Positions 41,107 to 50,236 are shown, counted from the first letter of the stretch. The stretch: 64,000 bases of DNA from Oscillospiraceae bacterium (GCA_017540645.1 JAFYAQ010000018.1:1-64000), one strand, 5' to 3'. Notes: generated by a model not told the origin, from the sequence alone. Numbers and translations are program-made.

Positions 41107-42354
41107 TTATCGTATCAGGAACCAACTGATGGCCATCATGACGCCGCCGGCCAGGAAACAGATGATCGTCATGACATGTCCCAGGTATTGGTGCAGCCAT
41201 GCCGCGACAATGTTGAACAGGCCGACGCCTACGACAAAACCGCCCGCTGCGCCGAGAAATAGCCATCCGTTGTGCTCGACCCCGGGAATTTTGAAGGCGG
41301 GGATGCAAAACAATATAGCAGGAAGCAGAAGAACCGTGATCCCGAGGATACACAGAACCGTGTACAGCACAGGGTGCTCTGATTGGAACTCCACGTCAGA
41401 CATGGGACTGAACCAGAATCCCACATCCTCCTTGGGCGGCTTCCAGTAGAACAGCGGGCGGACCTTGCCGTCATGGCGCAGCTGTTTCACTTTGGGCTTC
41501 TTCTGCCTGACTCTTGCCGCAATCGTCACCGGCGGCAACTCCGGAGCGCTCAGTCCGGTGAGTTCCGCCACGGCCGGCAGTTCATAGGCTGGAAACAGCA
41601 GACTGTATGTATCGCCGGAACGGGAGATATCCAGTGCGCAGAAAAACCGCAGGCCGATTATTTCATTGCCGCGAGGCATCACTCCGCACTTCTGGAAACG
41701 CTTCTGCGAGGGGGCGTCTTTTTTGTTCCAGTACAGAACCGGGATCCCTTGATTCACCAGTCGGATGCCGGTCAGCTCACTTTGGGGGAAGGAAAATACG
41801 TTGGACCCGTCAAAGAGGCAAATGTCTTCGTTCTGTTTGAAAAGGGAGACCTCACAGTTTAGAGCCGCGCCGCGAAGCTTCGGATGAGCTTCACTGCCGC
41901 GATAGGAAAAGGCCAAAATATCCGTTTTTACCGCGCTTCCCGGGACGGCCAGATAATCCCGAATGGATTTCTCGGCGACATTCACCTGCGTTAACCCGGT
42001 GCGGACGCTTTCGCTATTGCGCTTACGTCGCTCCAGATATTTCTCCACCAGATAGAGGACACCCGCAGCAAGCAGACAGCAACCGCCTACCCAATAGAGG
42101 AAGGGCTGGTTATGATAGCTGATCTCCAGCTTCAAGATCCTGAGTGCGATCAATGCCCACAAAATTAAGAGTAACAGCCGGAGCAACATCAGGGCAAGCG
42201 GAAAACTGTGCTTCCGCTGAATACGCTCATACTCTTCTTCTGCTTTCTCCAGTCCGTCTGTCATACTCTCCGGCGTTTTCTGTATCAGAAAAACCTCTTC
42301 AGCCGGACGACTGTTGTGTACATCTGAACTGCCACAAAAGAGAAAACGCATCAT
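41107..42354 (-). CDS. Hypothetical multi-pass membrane protein
   Basis: A 415-residue protein I do not recognise. A cytosolic N-terminus with a charged coiled coil (EKAEEEYERIQRKH) precedes two transmembrane helices (about 52-73 and 84-102). A cytosolic domain of some 190 residues with alternating strands (DILAFSYRGSEAH, DICLFDGSNVFSF, GIPVLYWNKKD) follows. At least three C-terminal helices come last, the final one reaching the end (MAISWFLIR). The middle domain may be PH-like or GIDE-like, but this is only an impression. Base composition is somewhat more AT-rich than the neighbours. GGGAGG lies 5 nt before the ATG at 42354. Confidence 0.65.
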   Translation of the reverse strand: MMRFLFCGSSDVHNSRPAEEVFLIQKTPESMTDGLEKAEEEYERIQRKHSFPLALMLLRLLLLILWALIALRILKLEISYHNQPFLYWVGGCCLLAAGVLYLVEKYLERRKRNSESVRTGLTQVNVAEKSIRDYLAVPGSAVKTDILAFSYRGSEAHPKLRGAALNCEVSLFKQNEDICLFDGSNVFSFPQSELTGIRLVNQGIPVLYWNKKDAPSQKRFQKCGVMPRGNEIIGLRFFCALDISRSGDTYSLLFPAYELPAVAELTGLSAPELPPVTIAARVRQKKPKVKQLRHDGKVRPLFYWKPPKEDVGFWFSPMSDVEFQSEHPVLYTVLCILGITVLLLPAILFCIPAFKIPGVEHNGWLFLGAAGGFVVGVGLFNIVAAWLHQYLGHVMTIICFLAGGVMMAISWFLIR

Positions 42355-42381
42355 TGTCGCCTCCCGTGCCTAGTTACTTAC

Positions 42382-42410
42382 ATAATAACACATCAGCGCA
42401 TCCCATTCAA
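42382..42410 (-). promoter_or_regulatory. Sigma-A-type promoter for the membrane protein
   Basis: On the minus strand: TTGAAT (42405-42410), a 17-bp spacer and TATTAT (42382-42387), 28 bp from the start codon. Confidence 0.65.
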
Positions 42411-42501
42411 TATACACGGAATAATCCAATCAGCTGTTATCGTGTCCAAAGTTAAAACGAGCATCGGATGTTGCCCCACAAAAACCCGAGCAGTGTAACA
42501 A

Positions 42502-42536
42502 AATGGGCGTGGCCGCAGTGGTCACGCCCATTTCAT
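42502..42536 (-). terminator. Terminator downstream of aspS
   Basis: GGGCGTGACC / GGCCACGCCC-type stem with a short loop, followed by ATTTTGTTA on the minus strand, about 85 bp after the aspS stop. Confidence 0.6.
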
Positions 42537-42617
42537 ATTCTTTTTAGCCAGTAATGACAGACTCAAAGCACCTTCCTTACGGAGGGAACCCCGCCGGCTC
42601 CTGTCTTTTCTCATTCT

Positions 42618-44396
42618 TTATTCTTCCACGTCGCCCACGATGGCGATGTGCAGCTCGTCCAGCTGCTTCTGCTCCACCACGGAGGGGGCGCCCATCATCA
42701 CGTCCTGGGCGTTCTTGTTCATGGGGAAGGGAATGATTTCCCGGATGGAGCTCTCTCCCGCCAGCAGCATGATCATCCGGTCGATGCCCGGGGCAATGCC
42801 CGCGTGAGGGGGAGCGCCGTAGCAGAAGGCGTTGTACATGGCCGGGAAGCGGGCTTTTACGTCCTCCTCGCCCAGACGCACCAGCTCGAAGGCCTTGATC
42901 ATGATCTCCGGGTCGTGGTTGCGCACCGCGCCGGAGGAGAGTTCCACGCCGTTGCACACCAGGTCGTACTGGTCGGCGGTGATGCTCAGGGGGTCGATCT
43001 CGCCCCGCTCGGCCTGGAGCAGGACTTCCAGCCCGCCGCCGGGCATGGAGAAGGGGTTGTGGCAGAACTCCAGCTCGCCGCTCTCCTCCCCGATCTCGTA
43101 CATGGGGAAGTCCACGATCCAGCAGAAGGCGTACTGCTTTTCCTCCATGTGACCGGGGACCAGGGCACCGGCCATCTTCAGCATGACGCCGGCGGTCTTC
43201 TGGGCCTCTGTCTTCTTCCCGGCGGAGATCAGCACCAGAGTGTCGGGCTCCAGGGCCAGGGCCTCCTTGAGCTGGGCCTCTTTGCCCGCGAAGAACTTGG
43301 CCACGCCGCCCACCAGCTCGCCCTTCTCGTCCACCCGGACCCAGTAGGGCTTGCGGCCGGCCTGGACCTCCACGTCGGCGCAGAGCTTGTCGATCTGCTT
43401 TCGGGTCAGGCTGCTGCCGCTGACCGGCACCGCCTTGACGGTCTTCCCCTCAAAGGGCTCAAAGCCCAGACCCTGGCACAGGGCGCTGATGTCCCGCACC
43501 CGCAGGTCGATGCGCAGGTCCGGCTTGTCGGAGCCGAAATTCTCCATGGCGTCGTTGTAGCTGATGCGCTCAAAGGGGGCGCTGGAGGCGATGTCGTAGG
43601 CGCCGAATTTGGCGAACACCGGAGGCAGCACCTGCTCCAGCACGGCGAACACGTCCTCCTGGGAGGCAAAGGCCATCTCCATATCCAGCTGATAGAACTC
43701 GCCGGGGGAGCGGTCGCCCCGGGCGTCCTCATCCCGGAAACAGGGAGCGATCTGGAAATATTTGTCAAATCCGCTGGTCATCAGCAGCTGCTTGAACTGC
43801 TGGGGGGCCTGGGGCAGGGCGTAGAACTTGCCGGGGTGCTTCCGGGCGGGCACCAGGTAGTCCCGGGCGCCCTCCGGGGAGGAGGCGGTCAGGATGGGAG
43901 TGGTGATCTCCATAAAGCCCTGCTCCATCATGGCCTGCCGCAGGGCGGCGATGACCTGGGAGCGGAGGATGATGTTGCGCTTCACGGCGGGGTTGCGCAG
44001 GTCCAGATAGCGGTATTTGAGCCGCTGGCTCTCGTCCGCGTCCCGGCTGCGGTTGATCTCAAAGGGCAGCTCGTTATAGCGGCAGCGGCCCAGGACGGCC
44101 ACCTTCTCCGGCACCAGCTCGATCTCGCCGGTGGGGAGCTTTTTGTTGGGGCTCTCCCGAAGGCGGACGGTGCCCACCACCTGAATGGTGCTTTCCTTGG
44201 TGATGGCTTTGAAGGTACGGGCCATGTCGGCGTTCTCCACCACCAGCTGGGTGGTGCCGTAAAAGTCCCGGAGGACCACAAAGGCAAAGTTGCTGCCCAC
44301 CTCCCGGACGTTCTCCATCCAGCCGGCCAGGGTGACCTTTTCCCCGGCGTTGCTGGCGCGGAGCTCTCCGCAGGTATGCGTGCGATAGGCTGTCAT
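42618..44396 (-). CDS. aspS: Aspartyl-tRNA synthetase
   Basis: A 592-residue bacterial-type class II synthetase. An OB-fold anticodon domain (1-105) precedes the catalytic core, with FRDEDARGDR as motif 2 near residue 220 and a C-terminal motif 3 (GIAPGIDRMIMLL). The bacterial GAD insertion lies between (about 290-420). Full length and normal ends. It charges tRNA-Asp; whether it also charges tRNA-Asn cannot be read from the sequence. A consensus promoter lies 59 bp upstream and no T-box is seen in the short leader. Confidence 0.97.
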   Translation of the reverse strand: MTAYRTHTCGELRASNAGEKVTLAGWMENVREVGSNFAFVVLRDFYGTTQLVVENADMARTFKAITKESTIQVVGTVRLRESPNKKLPTGEIELVPEKVAVLGRCRYNELPFEINRSRDADESQRLKYRYLDLRNPAVKRNIILRSQVIAALRQAMMEQGFMEITTPILTASSPEGARDYLVPARKHPGKFYALPQAPQQFKQLLMTSGFDKYFQIAPCFRDEDARGDRSPGEFYQLDMEMAFASQEDVFAVLEQVLPPVFAKFGAYDIASSAPFERISYNDAMENFGSDKPDLRIDLRVRDISALCQGLGFEPFEGKTVKAVPVSGSSLTRKQIDKLCADVEVQAGRKPYWVRVDEKGELVGGVAKFFAGKEAQLKEALALEPDTLVLISAGKKTEAQKTAGVMLKMAGALVPGHMEEKQYAFCWIVDFPMYEIGEESGELEFCHNPFSMPGGGLEVLLQAERGEIDPLSITADQYDLVCNGVELSSGAVRNHDPEIMIKAFELVRLGEEDVKARFPAMYNAFCYGAPPHAGIAPGIDRMIMLLAGESSIREIIPFPMNKNAQDVMMGAPSVVEQKQLDELHIAIVGDVEE

Positions 44397-44454
44397 TGTA
44401 TTTACTTCCTTTCTCTAGTGCGATAGGATCGGTATTTCCCAAACAAGCTCTGAT

Positions 44455-44483
44455 ATTATACACATACCAACCGATCTTTTCAA
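44455..44483 (-). promoter_or_regulatory. Sigma-A-type promoter for aspS
   Basis: On the minus strand: TTGAAA (44478-44483), a 17-bp spacer and TATAAT (44455-44460). Confidence 0.75.
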
Positions 44484-44539
44484 GATGCCCCGCCCCTGCC
44501 ATGACAGGTTTTTTGCGCGGCGGCGGATAAGATAAGGGC

Positions 44540-45352
44540 ATGGACGTGATCTACGCAGACGAAATCATCCTCCGGAACGCCGCGCTGGACGCGCTGCTGC
44601 TGCTCATCAGCGCCCGGCTGCTGCGCCGCCGGGTCCGGCCGGCGCGTCTGCTGGCCGCGGGGAGCCTGGGCGGGGTATACGCCTTCCTTTGCGCGCTGCC
44701 GCCGCTGCGCCCGCTGGGCTCTCTCCCGGCGGCGGCAGGGGTCAGCGCGCTGCTGTGTCTGGCGGCCTTCGGCAGGGCCGGCCTGGGCCGGAGCTGGGCG
44801 GTGTTCCTCTCCCTGGCCGCCGCCGTGGCCGGGGCGGTGATGGGGCTGGGACGGCTGCTGTCCGTCAGCGGAAACCTGCGTTCCGCCTCGCCCCGGCTGG
44901 TCTGGCTGAGCTTTGCTTTGTGCTACGCCCTGGTGCGCTTTCTCTTCCTGGGGCTGCTGCGGGAGAGGGAGCGGCGGACGGAGGCCGTGCGGATCGTCCT
45001 GGGCCAGCGGGCGGCGGAACTGACGGCCCTGCGGGACACGGGCAATTCCCTGTGCGACCCGCTCACCGGCGCGCCGGTGCTGGTCACGGACGAGGCGGCC
45101 CTCCAGGCTCTTTTTTTGCCGCCCCTGCCTTCTCTGCCCCCGGACGGGACGGAGGCCTTTCGCCGCCTCTCGACCCGGGAGGAGCTGCGGGGCCGTCTGC
45201 GGCTGGTGCCCTACTCCGCCGTGGGCACCGCCCGGGGCATGCTCATCGCCTTTCGGCCCGACCGGGTGGAGGTGGACGGAGAGGAGACAGGGCATCTGGT
45301 CGCCCTGTCTCCCACGCCGGTGGGAGAGGGGGGCTGCCGGGCGATCATTTGA
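44540..45352 (+). CDS. spoIIGA: SpoIIGA, sigma-E factor processing peptidase
   Basis: A 270-residue protein with five N-terminal membrane helices ([21 protein letters not shown] is the typical start) and a C-terminal aspartic-protease-like domain with catalytic DTGNSLCDP (Asp166). SpoIIGA sits in the septal membrane and cleaves pro-sigma-E in the mother cell after activation by SpoIIR. The gene is directly followed by sigE (28 bp), the normal order. The ribosome binding site is weak (AAGGG). The upstream spacing of possible promoter boxes was inspected but is not convincing. Confidence 0.92.
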   Translation: MDVIYADEIILRNAALDALLLLISARLLRRRVRPARLLAAGSLGGVYAFLCALPPLRPLGSLPAAAGVSALLCLAAFGRAGLGRSWAVFLSLAAAVAGAVMGLGRLLSVSGNLRSASPRLVWLSFALCYALVRFLFLGLLRERERRTEAVRIVLGQRAAELTALRDTGNSLCDPLTGAPVLVTDEAALQALFLPPLPSLPPDGTEAFRRLSTREELRGRLRLVPYSAVGTARGMLIAFRPDRVEVDGEETGHLVALSPTPVGEGGCRAII

Positions 45353-45380
45353 AACGAAAATGGATTACAGGAGGTCGTCT

Positions 45381-46094
45381 ATGGCTCTTTTTCTCTCCGC
45401 CCTGCGCCGGGCTCTCTCCCGGGTTCTCCGCACGATCACCAGACCGCTATATTATGTAAACGGAAACGACACCCTCCCTCCGCCCCTGGACCGGGAGGCC
45501 GAGAGCGCGGCGCTGGCCGCGCTGACCGCCGGGGACCGCAGCGCCCAGCAGACGCTGATCGAGCACAATCTGCGCCTGGTGGTGTACATCGCCCGCCGCT
45601 TTGAGAGCTCCGGCGTGGGGCTGGAGGATCTGATCTCCATCGGCACCATCGGGCTCATCAAGGGTGTGGACACTTTCAACAGCGAGAAAAAGATCAAGCT
45701 GGCCACCTACGCCAGCCGCTGTATCGAAAACGAGATCCTCATGTATCTGCGAAAGATCTCCTCCCAGAAAACGGAGGTCAGCTTTGACGAGCCGCTGAAC
45801 ACCGACTGGGACGGGAACGAGCTGCTGCTGTCGGACGTGCTGGGCACGGAGGAGGACGAGGTCAGCCGACCCATGGAGGACGACGCGGACCGCCAGGCTC
45901 TGCTCTCCGCGGTGGAGCGGCTCTCCCCCCGGGAGCGGGACATCGTGCGGCTGCGCTTCGGCCTCCAGGGGCGCAGGGAGTACACCCAAAAGGAGGTGGC
46001 CGATAAAATGGGCATTTCCCAAAGCTATATCAGCCGCCTGGAAAAACGCATCCTCTCCCGGCTGAAGCGGGAGCTGGCCCACCAGCTGGGGTAG
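45381..46094 (+). CDS. sigE: RNA polymerase sporulation sigma factor SigE (pro-sigma-E)
   Basis: A 237-residue group 3 sigma factor. The N-terminal basic/amphipathic pro-sequence (residues 1-28, ending PLYYVNGN) is removed by Spo[15 protein letters not shown] corresponds to the start of the mature factor. Region 2 ([46 protein letters not shown]) and region 4 ([17 protein letters not shown], then [23 protein letters not shown]) are complete. It drives early mother-cell genes. The ATG at 45381 has AGGAGGT 5 nt upstream; the ATG at 45360 would place that site inside the gene. No sigG follows. Confidence 0.97.
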   Translation: MALFLSALRRALSRVLRTITRPLYYVNGNDTLPPPLDREAESAALAALTAGDRSAQQTLIEHNLRLVVYIARRFESSGVGLEDLISIGTIGLIKGVDTFNSEKKIKLATYASRCIENEILMYLRKISSQKTEVSFDEPLNTDWDGNELLLSDVLGTEEDEVSRPMEDDADRQALLSAVERLSPRERDIVRLRFGLQGRREYTQKEVADKMGISQSYISRLEKRILSRLKRELAHQLG

Positions 46095-46106
46095 GCGGAC
46101 AAAGGG

Positions 46107-46142
46107 ACGGGGCGGGTCAACGAATACGCTGACCCGCCCCGC
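46107..46142. terminator. Bidirectional terminator
   Basis: GGGGCGGGTCA (46109-46119) / TGACCCGCCCC (46130-46140) between convergent genes; the T tails are weak. Confidence 0.65.
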
Positions 46143-46153
46143 TTATCACTTGA

Positions 46154-47047
46154 TCAGAACTTTGCTTCCCCCTCCGGGGGCCTCTCAGCCACCTGGAAAT
46201 AGCGGAAGCCCTCGCCCATCACGGCGTTGGACTCCAGAATGACGGTAAAGGAGGCGGGATCCACGGCCTTCACCGCCCGCTCCACGCCGATCATGTCCTT
46301 GTTGGAGCAGGCGCACATCACCACATCCCGGCTGTTGCCCCGGTAGCCGCCCCGGGCCGGGAGGATGGTGCTGCCTCGCCGGCACACCTCGTCGATCTTG
46401 TCAGCCACGCTTTGGCCGCAGTCGGTGACCACCAGGGCCAGCTTGCCGGCGTTCGTTCCGTACATCAGCCGGTCGGTGACCCGGGCGTAGATGTAGTCGA
46501 TGATCAGACCGTAAATCACACCGTCAAAATCCCGGAAGATCACGCCGCCCAGGGCCACGATGGCGGCGTCGGTGGCAAAGATGATCTTTCCCAGCTCCAG
46601 ATGGGGCCGGACAGCCTTTACCGCCATGACCACAAAGTCGGAGCCGCCGGTGGAGGAGTTGCGCAGATAGATCAGCGCGTAGCCGATGCCTCCCAGCACC
46701 CCGGTGCAGATGGCAGCCAGGTAGCGCGCCCCGGTATACAGGGGCAGCAGCGGCGCCACATAGTCCACGAACAGCGAGGATAGGACCATGCAGCGGAGGG
46801 AACGCAGGAAAAACGACCGCCCCAGCAGGCGGTAGCACAGCAGGGCCACCGGGATGTTCAGCAGCACGGTCATGGCGCCGATGGGCAGACCCCACAGCCG
46901 GTAGAGGATCAGTGCCAGTCCGGAAAAGCCGGTCATGGGGAAGGCCGCGGGTACGGCGAAGTTATAAATGGCGATTCCCGTCAGCGCGCTGCCCAGGATC
47001 TCCGTCAGCGTGTCCGTCAGCCAGTGCTTTCCAAATAGCTTTTCCAT
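46154..47047 (-). CDS. YitT family membrane protein (DUF2179)
   Basis: A 297-residue protein with five or six transmembrane helices in the first 200 residues (e.g. GSALTGIAIYNFAVPAAF, ISTGGSD-like NSSTGGSDFVVMAVK). A C-terminal cytosolic DUF2179 domain follows (KLALVVTDCGQSVADKIDE, CACSNKDMIGVERAVKAVD). YitT proteins are common in Firmicutes and their transport or sensing role is unknown. The start is MEKLFG at 47047 behind GGGAGGA. The longer frame begins inside a hairpin in the leader. It has its own consensus promoter. Confidence 0.92.
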   Translation of the reverse strand: MEKLFGKHWLTDTLTEILGSALTGIAIYNFAVPAAFPMTGFSGLALILYRLWGLPIGAMTVLLNIPVALLCYRLLGRSFFLRSLRCMVLSSLFVDYVAPLLPLYTGARYLAAICTGVLGGIGYALIYLRNSSTGGSDFVVMAVKAVRPHLELGKIIFATDAAIVALGGVIFRDFDGVIYGLIIDYIYARVTDRLMYGTNAGKLALVVTDCGQSVADKIDEVCRRGSTILPARGGYRGNSRDVVMCACSNKDMIGVERAVKAVDPASFTVILESNAVMGEGFRYFQVAERPPEGEAKF

Positions 47048-47075
47048 CCTCTTGGTCCTCCCTTGACGTAAAGGC

Positions 47076-47118
47076 AGAGCGAATGCGGATCCTCCGTATA
47101 ATCCGCATTCGCTCTTGT
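47076..47118 (-). promoter_or_regulatory. Hairpin in the yitT leader
   Basis: AGAGCGAATGCGGAT and its complement ATCCGCATTCGCTCT form a perfect 15-bp stem around a short centre. It lies between the promoter and the ribosome binding site of the yitT gene, so it would be the first thing transcribed. It may be an mRNA stabiliser, an attenuator or a terminator for the upstream AEC gene (T tail poor). Confidence 0.55.
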
Positions 47119-47125
47119 CCATTGC

Positions 47126-47154
47126 ATTATACTCTTTTTGGGGAGAAATGTCAA
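47126..47154 (-). promoter_or_regulatory. Full-consensus sigma-A promoter for yitT
   Basis: On the minus strand: TTGACA (47149-47154), a 17-bp spacer and TATAAT (47126-47131). Both boxes match the consensus exactly. It begins 5 bp after the stop of the upstream AEC gene. Confidence 0.88.
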
Positions 47155-47158
47155 ACCA

Positions 47159-48100
47159 TCACAGCAGCAGGCAGATCAGCGGGATCGTGATGATGCACAG
47201 GATGCTGGTGATCAGGGTGGTCTTGGCGGCAAACTCCACATCGCCCCCATAGTTCTGGGCCAGGATGGTGGCGGCGGAGGCGGTGGGCATGGCCATGACC
47301 ACCACGATGGTGGGCACGATCAGGGGATTGGCGATGGGCAGCAGCCGCAGGATCACCAGCAGCAGCAGCGGCACGAACACCAGCCGCAGGGCCGAGGCGG
47401 AATAGGCGTACTTGTCTCCGAAGAGGGTGGAGAGCTTGCTGCGGGCCATCACCATACCGGCCATCACCATGGACAGGGGTGTGGTCACGTTCCCGATGCT
47501 GGTGATGGGCATCATCACCGCTGCGGGGAGCTTGAAGCCGGTGAGAAAGGCCAGCATGCCCAGCAGCGTGGCCGCGTTGGTGGGGTTCAGGATGGCCTTG
47601 CGGAGGGGCAGCTTGCCGCTCTGGCCCCGGCCGTCGGCGGCGACCATCATCAGGCCGACGGAAAAGGACATCAGGTTGATGGCGATGCCCAGGATCACGG
47701 CAAAGACCACCGCTTCCTGGCCCATCAGGGCGCCTACCACCGGATAGCCCATGAAGCCGAAGTTGCTGAAGAGGCCGGAGAAGGACCAGATCCCCCGCTT
47801 GCCCTCCGGTACCCGGAACAGGGGGACGAGCACCCGGCGGAACAGCAGCACCGCCAGGGGGAAGAACACCGCGCCGATGGCCAGGGTGATCATACAGTCC
47901 CGGAGAAAGCCCGGGTCGTATTCCCGGGTGGACAGAGCGCTGAAGATGGTACAGGGCAGGGCGATCTTCAGCAGAAACGCGGACAGCCACTCCGGGCCGC
48001 CCTCCGGGGTCCACTTGGCCCTGGCGATGATGTAACCCACGCCCATCATGAGGAAAAGGCTGAACAGATTGGTCAGAACGACTACGATATCCAGATCCAT
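47159..48100 (-). CDS. AEC family transporter (auxin efflux carrier-like)
   Basis: A 313-residue membrane protein with about ten hydrophobic helices in two halves. GVGYIIARAKWTPEGG, the NFGFMGYPV motif in the first half and PTASAATILAQNYGG in the second are typical of the AEC family. Bacterial members export or import small organic acids such as malate or malonate; the substrate is unknown here. It starts 10 bp after the zinc-ribbon gene on the same strand. Confidence 0.9.
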   Translation of the reverse strand: MDLDIVVVLTNLFSLFLMMGVGYIIARAKWTPEGGPEWLSAFLLKIALPCTIFSALSTREYDPGFLRDCMITLAIGAVFFPLAVLLFRRVLVPLFRVPEGKRGIWSFSGLFSNFGFMGYPVVGALMGQEAVVFAVILGIAINLMSFSVGLMMVAADGRGQSGKLPLRKAILNPTNAATLLGMLAFLTGFKLPAAVMMPITSIGNVTTPLSMVMAGMVMARSKLSTLFGDKYAYSASALRLVFVPLLLLVILRLLPIANPLIVPTIVVVMAMPTASAATILAQNYGGDVEFAAKTTLITSILCIITIPLICLLL

Positions 48101-48110
48101 GGACGGCCCC

Positions 48111-48803
48111 TCACTTCAAAAGCCGCAGCTTGCCGATCAGGGGCAGGGGCTCCTTTTTTCCCTTGAGCACGTTGCTGATGCCCTTGATCATGCAATAGAT
48201 GCTGAAGAACCCACCCAGCCCGGCCAGAGCGCTGGAGCCGGCCAAAAGGCTCAGCAGGCCGTTGAAGAGGAACAGCACCAGACCCTGGTTGGCATGGTAG
48301 CGGGCAAAATCGTCGTTGGGCCGGGTCAGCAGAGGGATCAGAAACAAAAAGCCCAGATAGGAGAGGACGGACAGGCCCTGATGGGCCGCGCTGTCCTGGG
48401 CCCTGGCCTGGTTGTGGGCCGCGTAATAACTCTGGCTCTGACTTGCGCTGCCGTGGTTTTGGGTCTCCTGCCAGGGGGGCGCCCAGCCGGTGCGCCCGGA
48501 GGCGGAATGGCTCTGGGTGGCGTTCTGGTCGGTGCGCTGGGAGGCGTACTGGGCCTGGGCAGCGCCGCCGCCGTAGCCCTGGCTCTGCCGGGGGTCCTGG
48601 CTCCATTTCTTGCGCTGTTCCTCCTGCCGCTCCCGCTCCTGTCGGGCCTTTTTCTCGGCCTCCTTCTTTCGGCGCTCTTCTTCCGCCGCCTTTTCCTTGG
48701 CCTCCCGGGCCAGACGGGCCTCCTCCTCCGGATCATAGCCGCAGGCAGGGCAGGCCGTGTCGCCGATGGGGATATAGGCTCCGCATTTTTTACAATATGC
48801 CAT
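48111..48803 (-). CDS. Zinc-ribbon membrane protein
   Basis: A 230-residue protein. The N-terminal zinc ribbon is CKKCGAYIP and CPACGYD (CxxC-x10-CxxC). A charged coiled coil (EEEARLAREAKEKAAEEERRKKEAEKK) and a Gln/Ser/Tyr-rich linker follow, then two or three C-terminal hydrophobic helices (LSVLSYLGFLFLIPLL, GLVLFLFNGLLSLLAG, FFSIYCMIKGI) like those of DUF4870-type proteins. The function is unknown; such zinc-ribbon membrane proteins are frequent in Clostridia. It is probably the first gene of an operon with the AEC carrier. Confidence 0.78.
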   Translation of the reverse strand: MAYCKKCGAYIPIGDTACPACGYDPEEEARLAREAKEKAAEEERRKKEAEKKARQERERQEEQRKKWSQDPRQSQGYGGGAAQAQYASQRTDQNATQSHSASGRTGWAPPWQETQNHGSASQSQSYYAAHNQARAQDSAAHQGLSVLSYLGFLFLIPLLTRPNDDFARYHANQGLVLFLFNGLLSLLAGSSALAGLGGFFSIYCMIKGISNVLKGKKEPLPLIGKLRLLK

Positions 48804-48898
48804 TGGAATCCCTCCAATCCGTGCTATATGAAAAAGTGGTCATATTTTTAGATATTATAGCACGGGGGGAGGAGGTAATGCAATCCCTTCCGGCCTTA

Positions 48899-49570
48899 TC
48901 AGGAGCAAAATCGGTGGCGTCCGATGGTGACCAGCAGGGGGCGGGACCAGATCCACTTGCTGGTGGCGGTGGCGGGATTGAAGTAGTAGATGGCGCCGCC
49001 GGAGGGGTCGTAGCCGTTCATGGCGTCCCGGGCTGCCTGGTAGGCGCTCTGAGCCACGGGCTGGTCGAACTGCCCGTCGTTCAGACAGGAGAAAGCCCCC
49101 CGCTGGTAGATCACCCCGGACAGGGTGTTGGGGAAGGAGGGATGGGCCACCCGGTTCAGGACCACCGCCCCCACGGCCACCTGGCCCTCGTAGACCTCTC
49201 CCCGGGCCTCCGCGGAGATCAGCCGCGCCAGCAGCTCCAGATCCCCGCCGGTGGCGTTCCGGACGTCCGAACCAGCCGGAAGGCCCAGGGCTGCCAGAGT
49301 CTCCCGGCCCGCCTTGCCGTCCACGGCCAGACCGTTTTTCTGCTGAAAGAGCTTTACCGCCTTTTCCGTCCGGCTTCCGTAGATCCCGTCGATCTCCCCC
49401 TGATAGTAGCCCCAGTCCGAGAGCCGCTGCTGAATCTGGCGGACGGTGCTGCCGGTGGAGCCCCGTTTGTAGCTGGCCGCCTCCGCCCGCTCCGCCGCCA
49501 GGATGAAGGCGATGTTGAAGGCAAACAGCACCGCCAGGGCCAGGGCCAGACGTTTTTCTCTGCAGGTCAT
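48899..49570 (-). CDS. sleB: Spore cortex-lytic enzyme/cell wall hydrolase (SleB-like)
   Basis: A 223-residue exported protein. A signal peptide (residues 1-32, ALAVLFAFNIAFILAAERAEA) precedes a peptidoglycan-binding domain (37-97, RGSTGSTVRQIQQRLSDWGYY and YGSRTEKAVKLFQ). The hydrolase_2 catalytic domain (108-223) has Glu121 in ISAEARGE, the expected catalytic acid of SleB lytic transglycosylases. SleB degrades cortex peptidoglycan with muramic lactam during germination; vegetative relatives (CwlJ-like) exist. The start at 49570 is supported by GGAGGGTG; MDKKTLGG upstream has no ribosome binding site. The usual partner ypeB is not adjacent. Confidence 0.88.
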   Translation of the reverse strand: MTCREKRLALALAVLFAFNIAFILAAERAEAASYKRGSTGSTVRQIQQRLSDWGYYQGEIDGIYGSRTEKAVKLFQQKNGLAVDGKAGRETLAALGLPAGSDVRNATGGDLELLARLISAEARGEVYEGQVAVGAVVLNRVAHPSFPNTLSGVIYQRGAFSCLNDGQFDQPVAQSAYQAARDAMNGYDPSGGAIYYFNPATATSKWIWSRPLLVTIGRHRFCS

Positions 49571-49657
49571 AAAAATGCACCCTCCCAAGGTCTTTTTGTC
49601 CATAGTTTTGGGAGGGCGCGCAGGTTTTATAATGTCAATTTTTAGACCGATATCCGG

Positions 49658-49686
49658 TTGAATCAGGGGATGGGTTTCGATATAAT
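49658..49686 (+). promoter_or_regulatory. Sigma-A-type promoter for the carbonic anhydrase gene
   Basis: TTGAAT (49658-49663), a 17-bp spacer and TATAAT (49681-49686), 26 bp before the ATG. Confidence 0.72.
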
Positions 49687-49711
49687 GAAAGAAAAAACGG
49701 AGGTGTCCGGT

Positions 49712-50236
49712 ATGAATCCGTTGATCAAACGGCTGACAGAGGGAAACGAGCGCTATCGGCAGACCGGGGACGCGGTCCGGCGCATGGATACCGCCCAAAA
49801 CGGGCAGCACCCCTACGCCATCGTGATCTGCTGCTCCGATTCCCGGGTGATCCCGGAGGAGATCTTCTCCGCCGGGCTGGGGGAGCTTTTCGTCATCCGG
49901 GTGGCGGGGAACGTGCTGGACCGGCACCAGCTGGGCAGCGTGGAATACGCCGCGGCCCACCTGGGCTGCAAGCTGATCGTGGTGCTGGGTCACACCGGCT
50001 GCGGCGCGGTGGGCGCGGCGCTCAGCGGCCACACAGAGGGCCTGATCCGCTACATCACTTACGATATCCTCCTGGCCATCGGGAAAGAGCGGGACCCGGA
50101 CAAAGCCTGCCGGCGCAATGTGCTCCACGGCGTCGAGCGGCTGAAGCATGAATTCCATCTGCACCCGGAGATGCAGGACGTGGAGTTCAAGGGCGCGGTG
50201 TACGACATCCGGACCGGCACGGTGGAATGGCTGTGA
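49712..50236 (+). CDS. Beta-class carbonic anhydrase
   Basis: A 174-residue zinc enzyme for CO2/bicarbonate interconversion. Zinc ligands are Cys41, His94 and Cys97, with the Asp43-Arg45 dyad (CCSDSRV and GHTGCGAV). It is short and cytosolic, like other clostridial beta-CAs. AGGTG lies before the ATG at 49712. It likely supports carboxylation reactions; no carboxylase is adjacent. Confidence 0.94.
   Translation: MNPLIKRLTEGNERYRQTGDAVRRMDTAQNGQHPYAIVICCSDSRVIPEEIFSAGLGELFVIRVAGNVLDRHQLGSVEYAAAHLGCKLIVVLGHTGCGAVGAALSGHTEGLIRYITYDILLAIGKERDPDKACRRNVLHGVERLKHEFHLHPEMQDVEFKGAVYDIRTGTVEWL

Noticed and set aside
44501..44533. Possible spoIIG-type promoter (ATGACA, 21-bp spacer, TAAGAT) before spoIIGA
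   Set aside because: The spacing recalls the unusual B. subtilis spoIIG promoter, but the -10 box is only 6 bp from the start codon and no Spo0A box is visible.
49625..49655. Possible sigma-G promoter (GGATA ... CATTATA) before sleB
   Set aside because: The boxes fit loosely, but the spacer is 16 bp instead of about 18, and the region also contains other AT-rich boxes.
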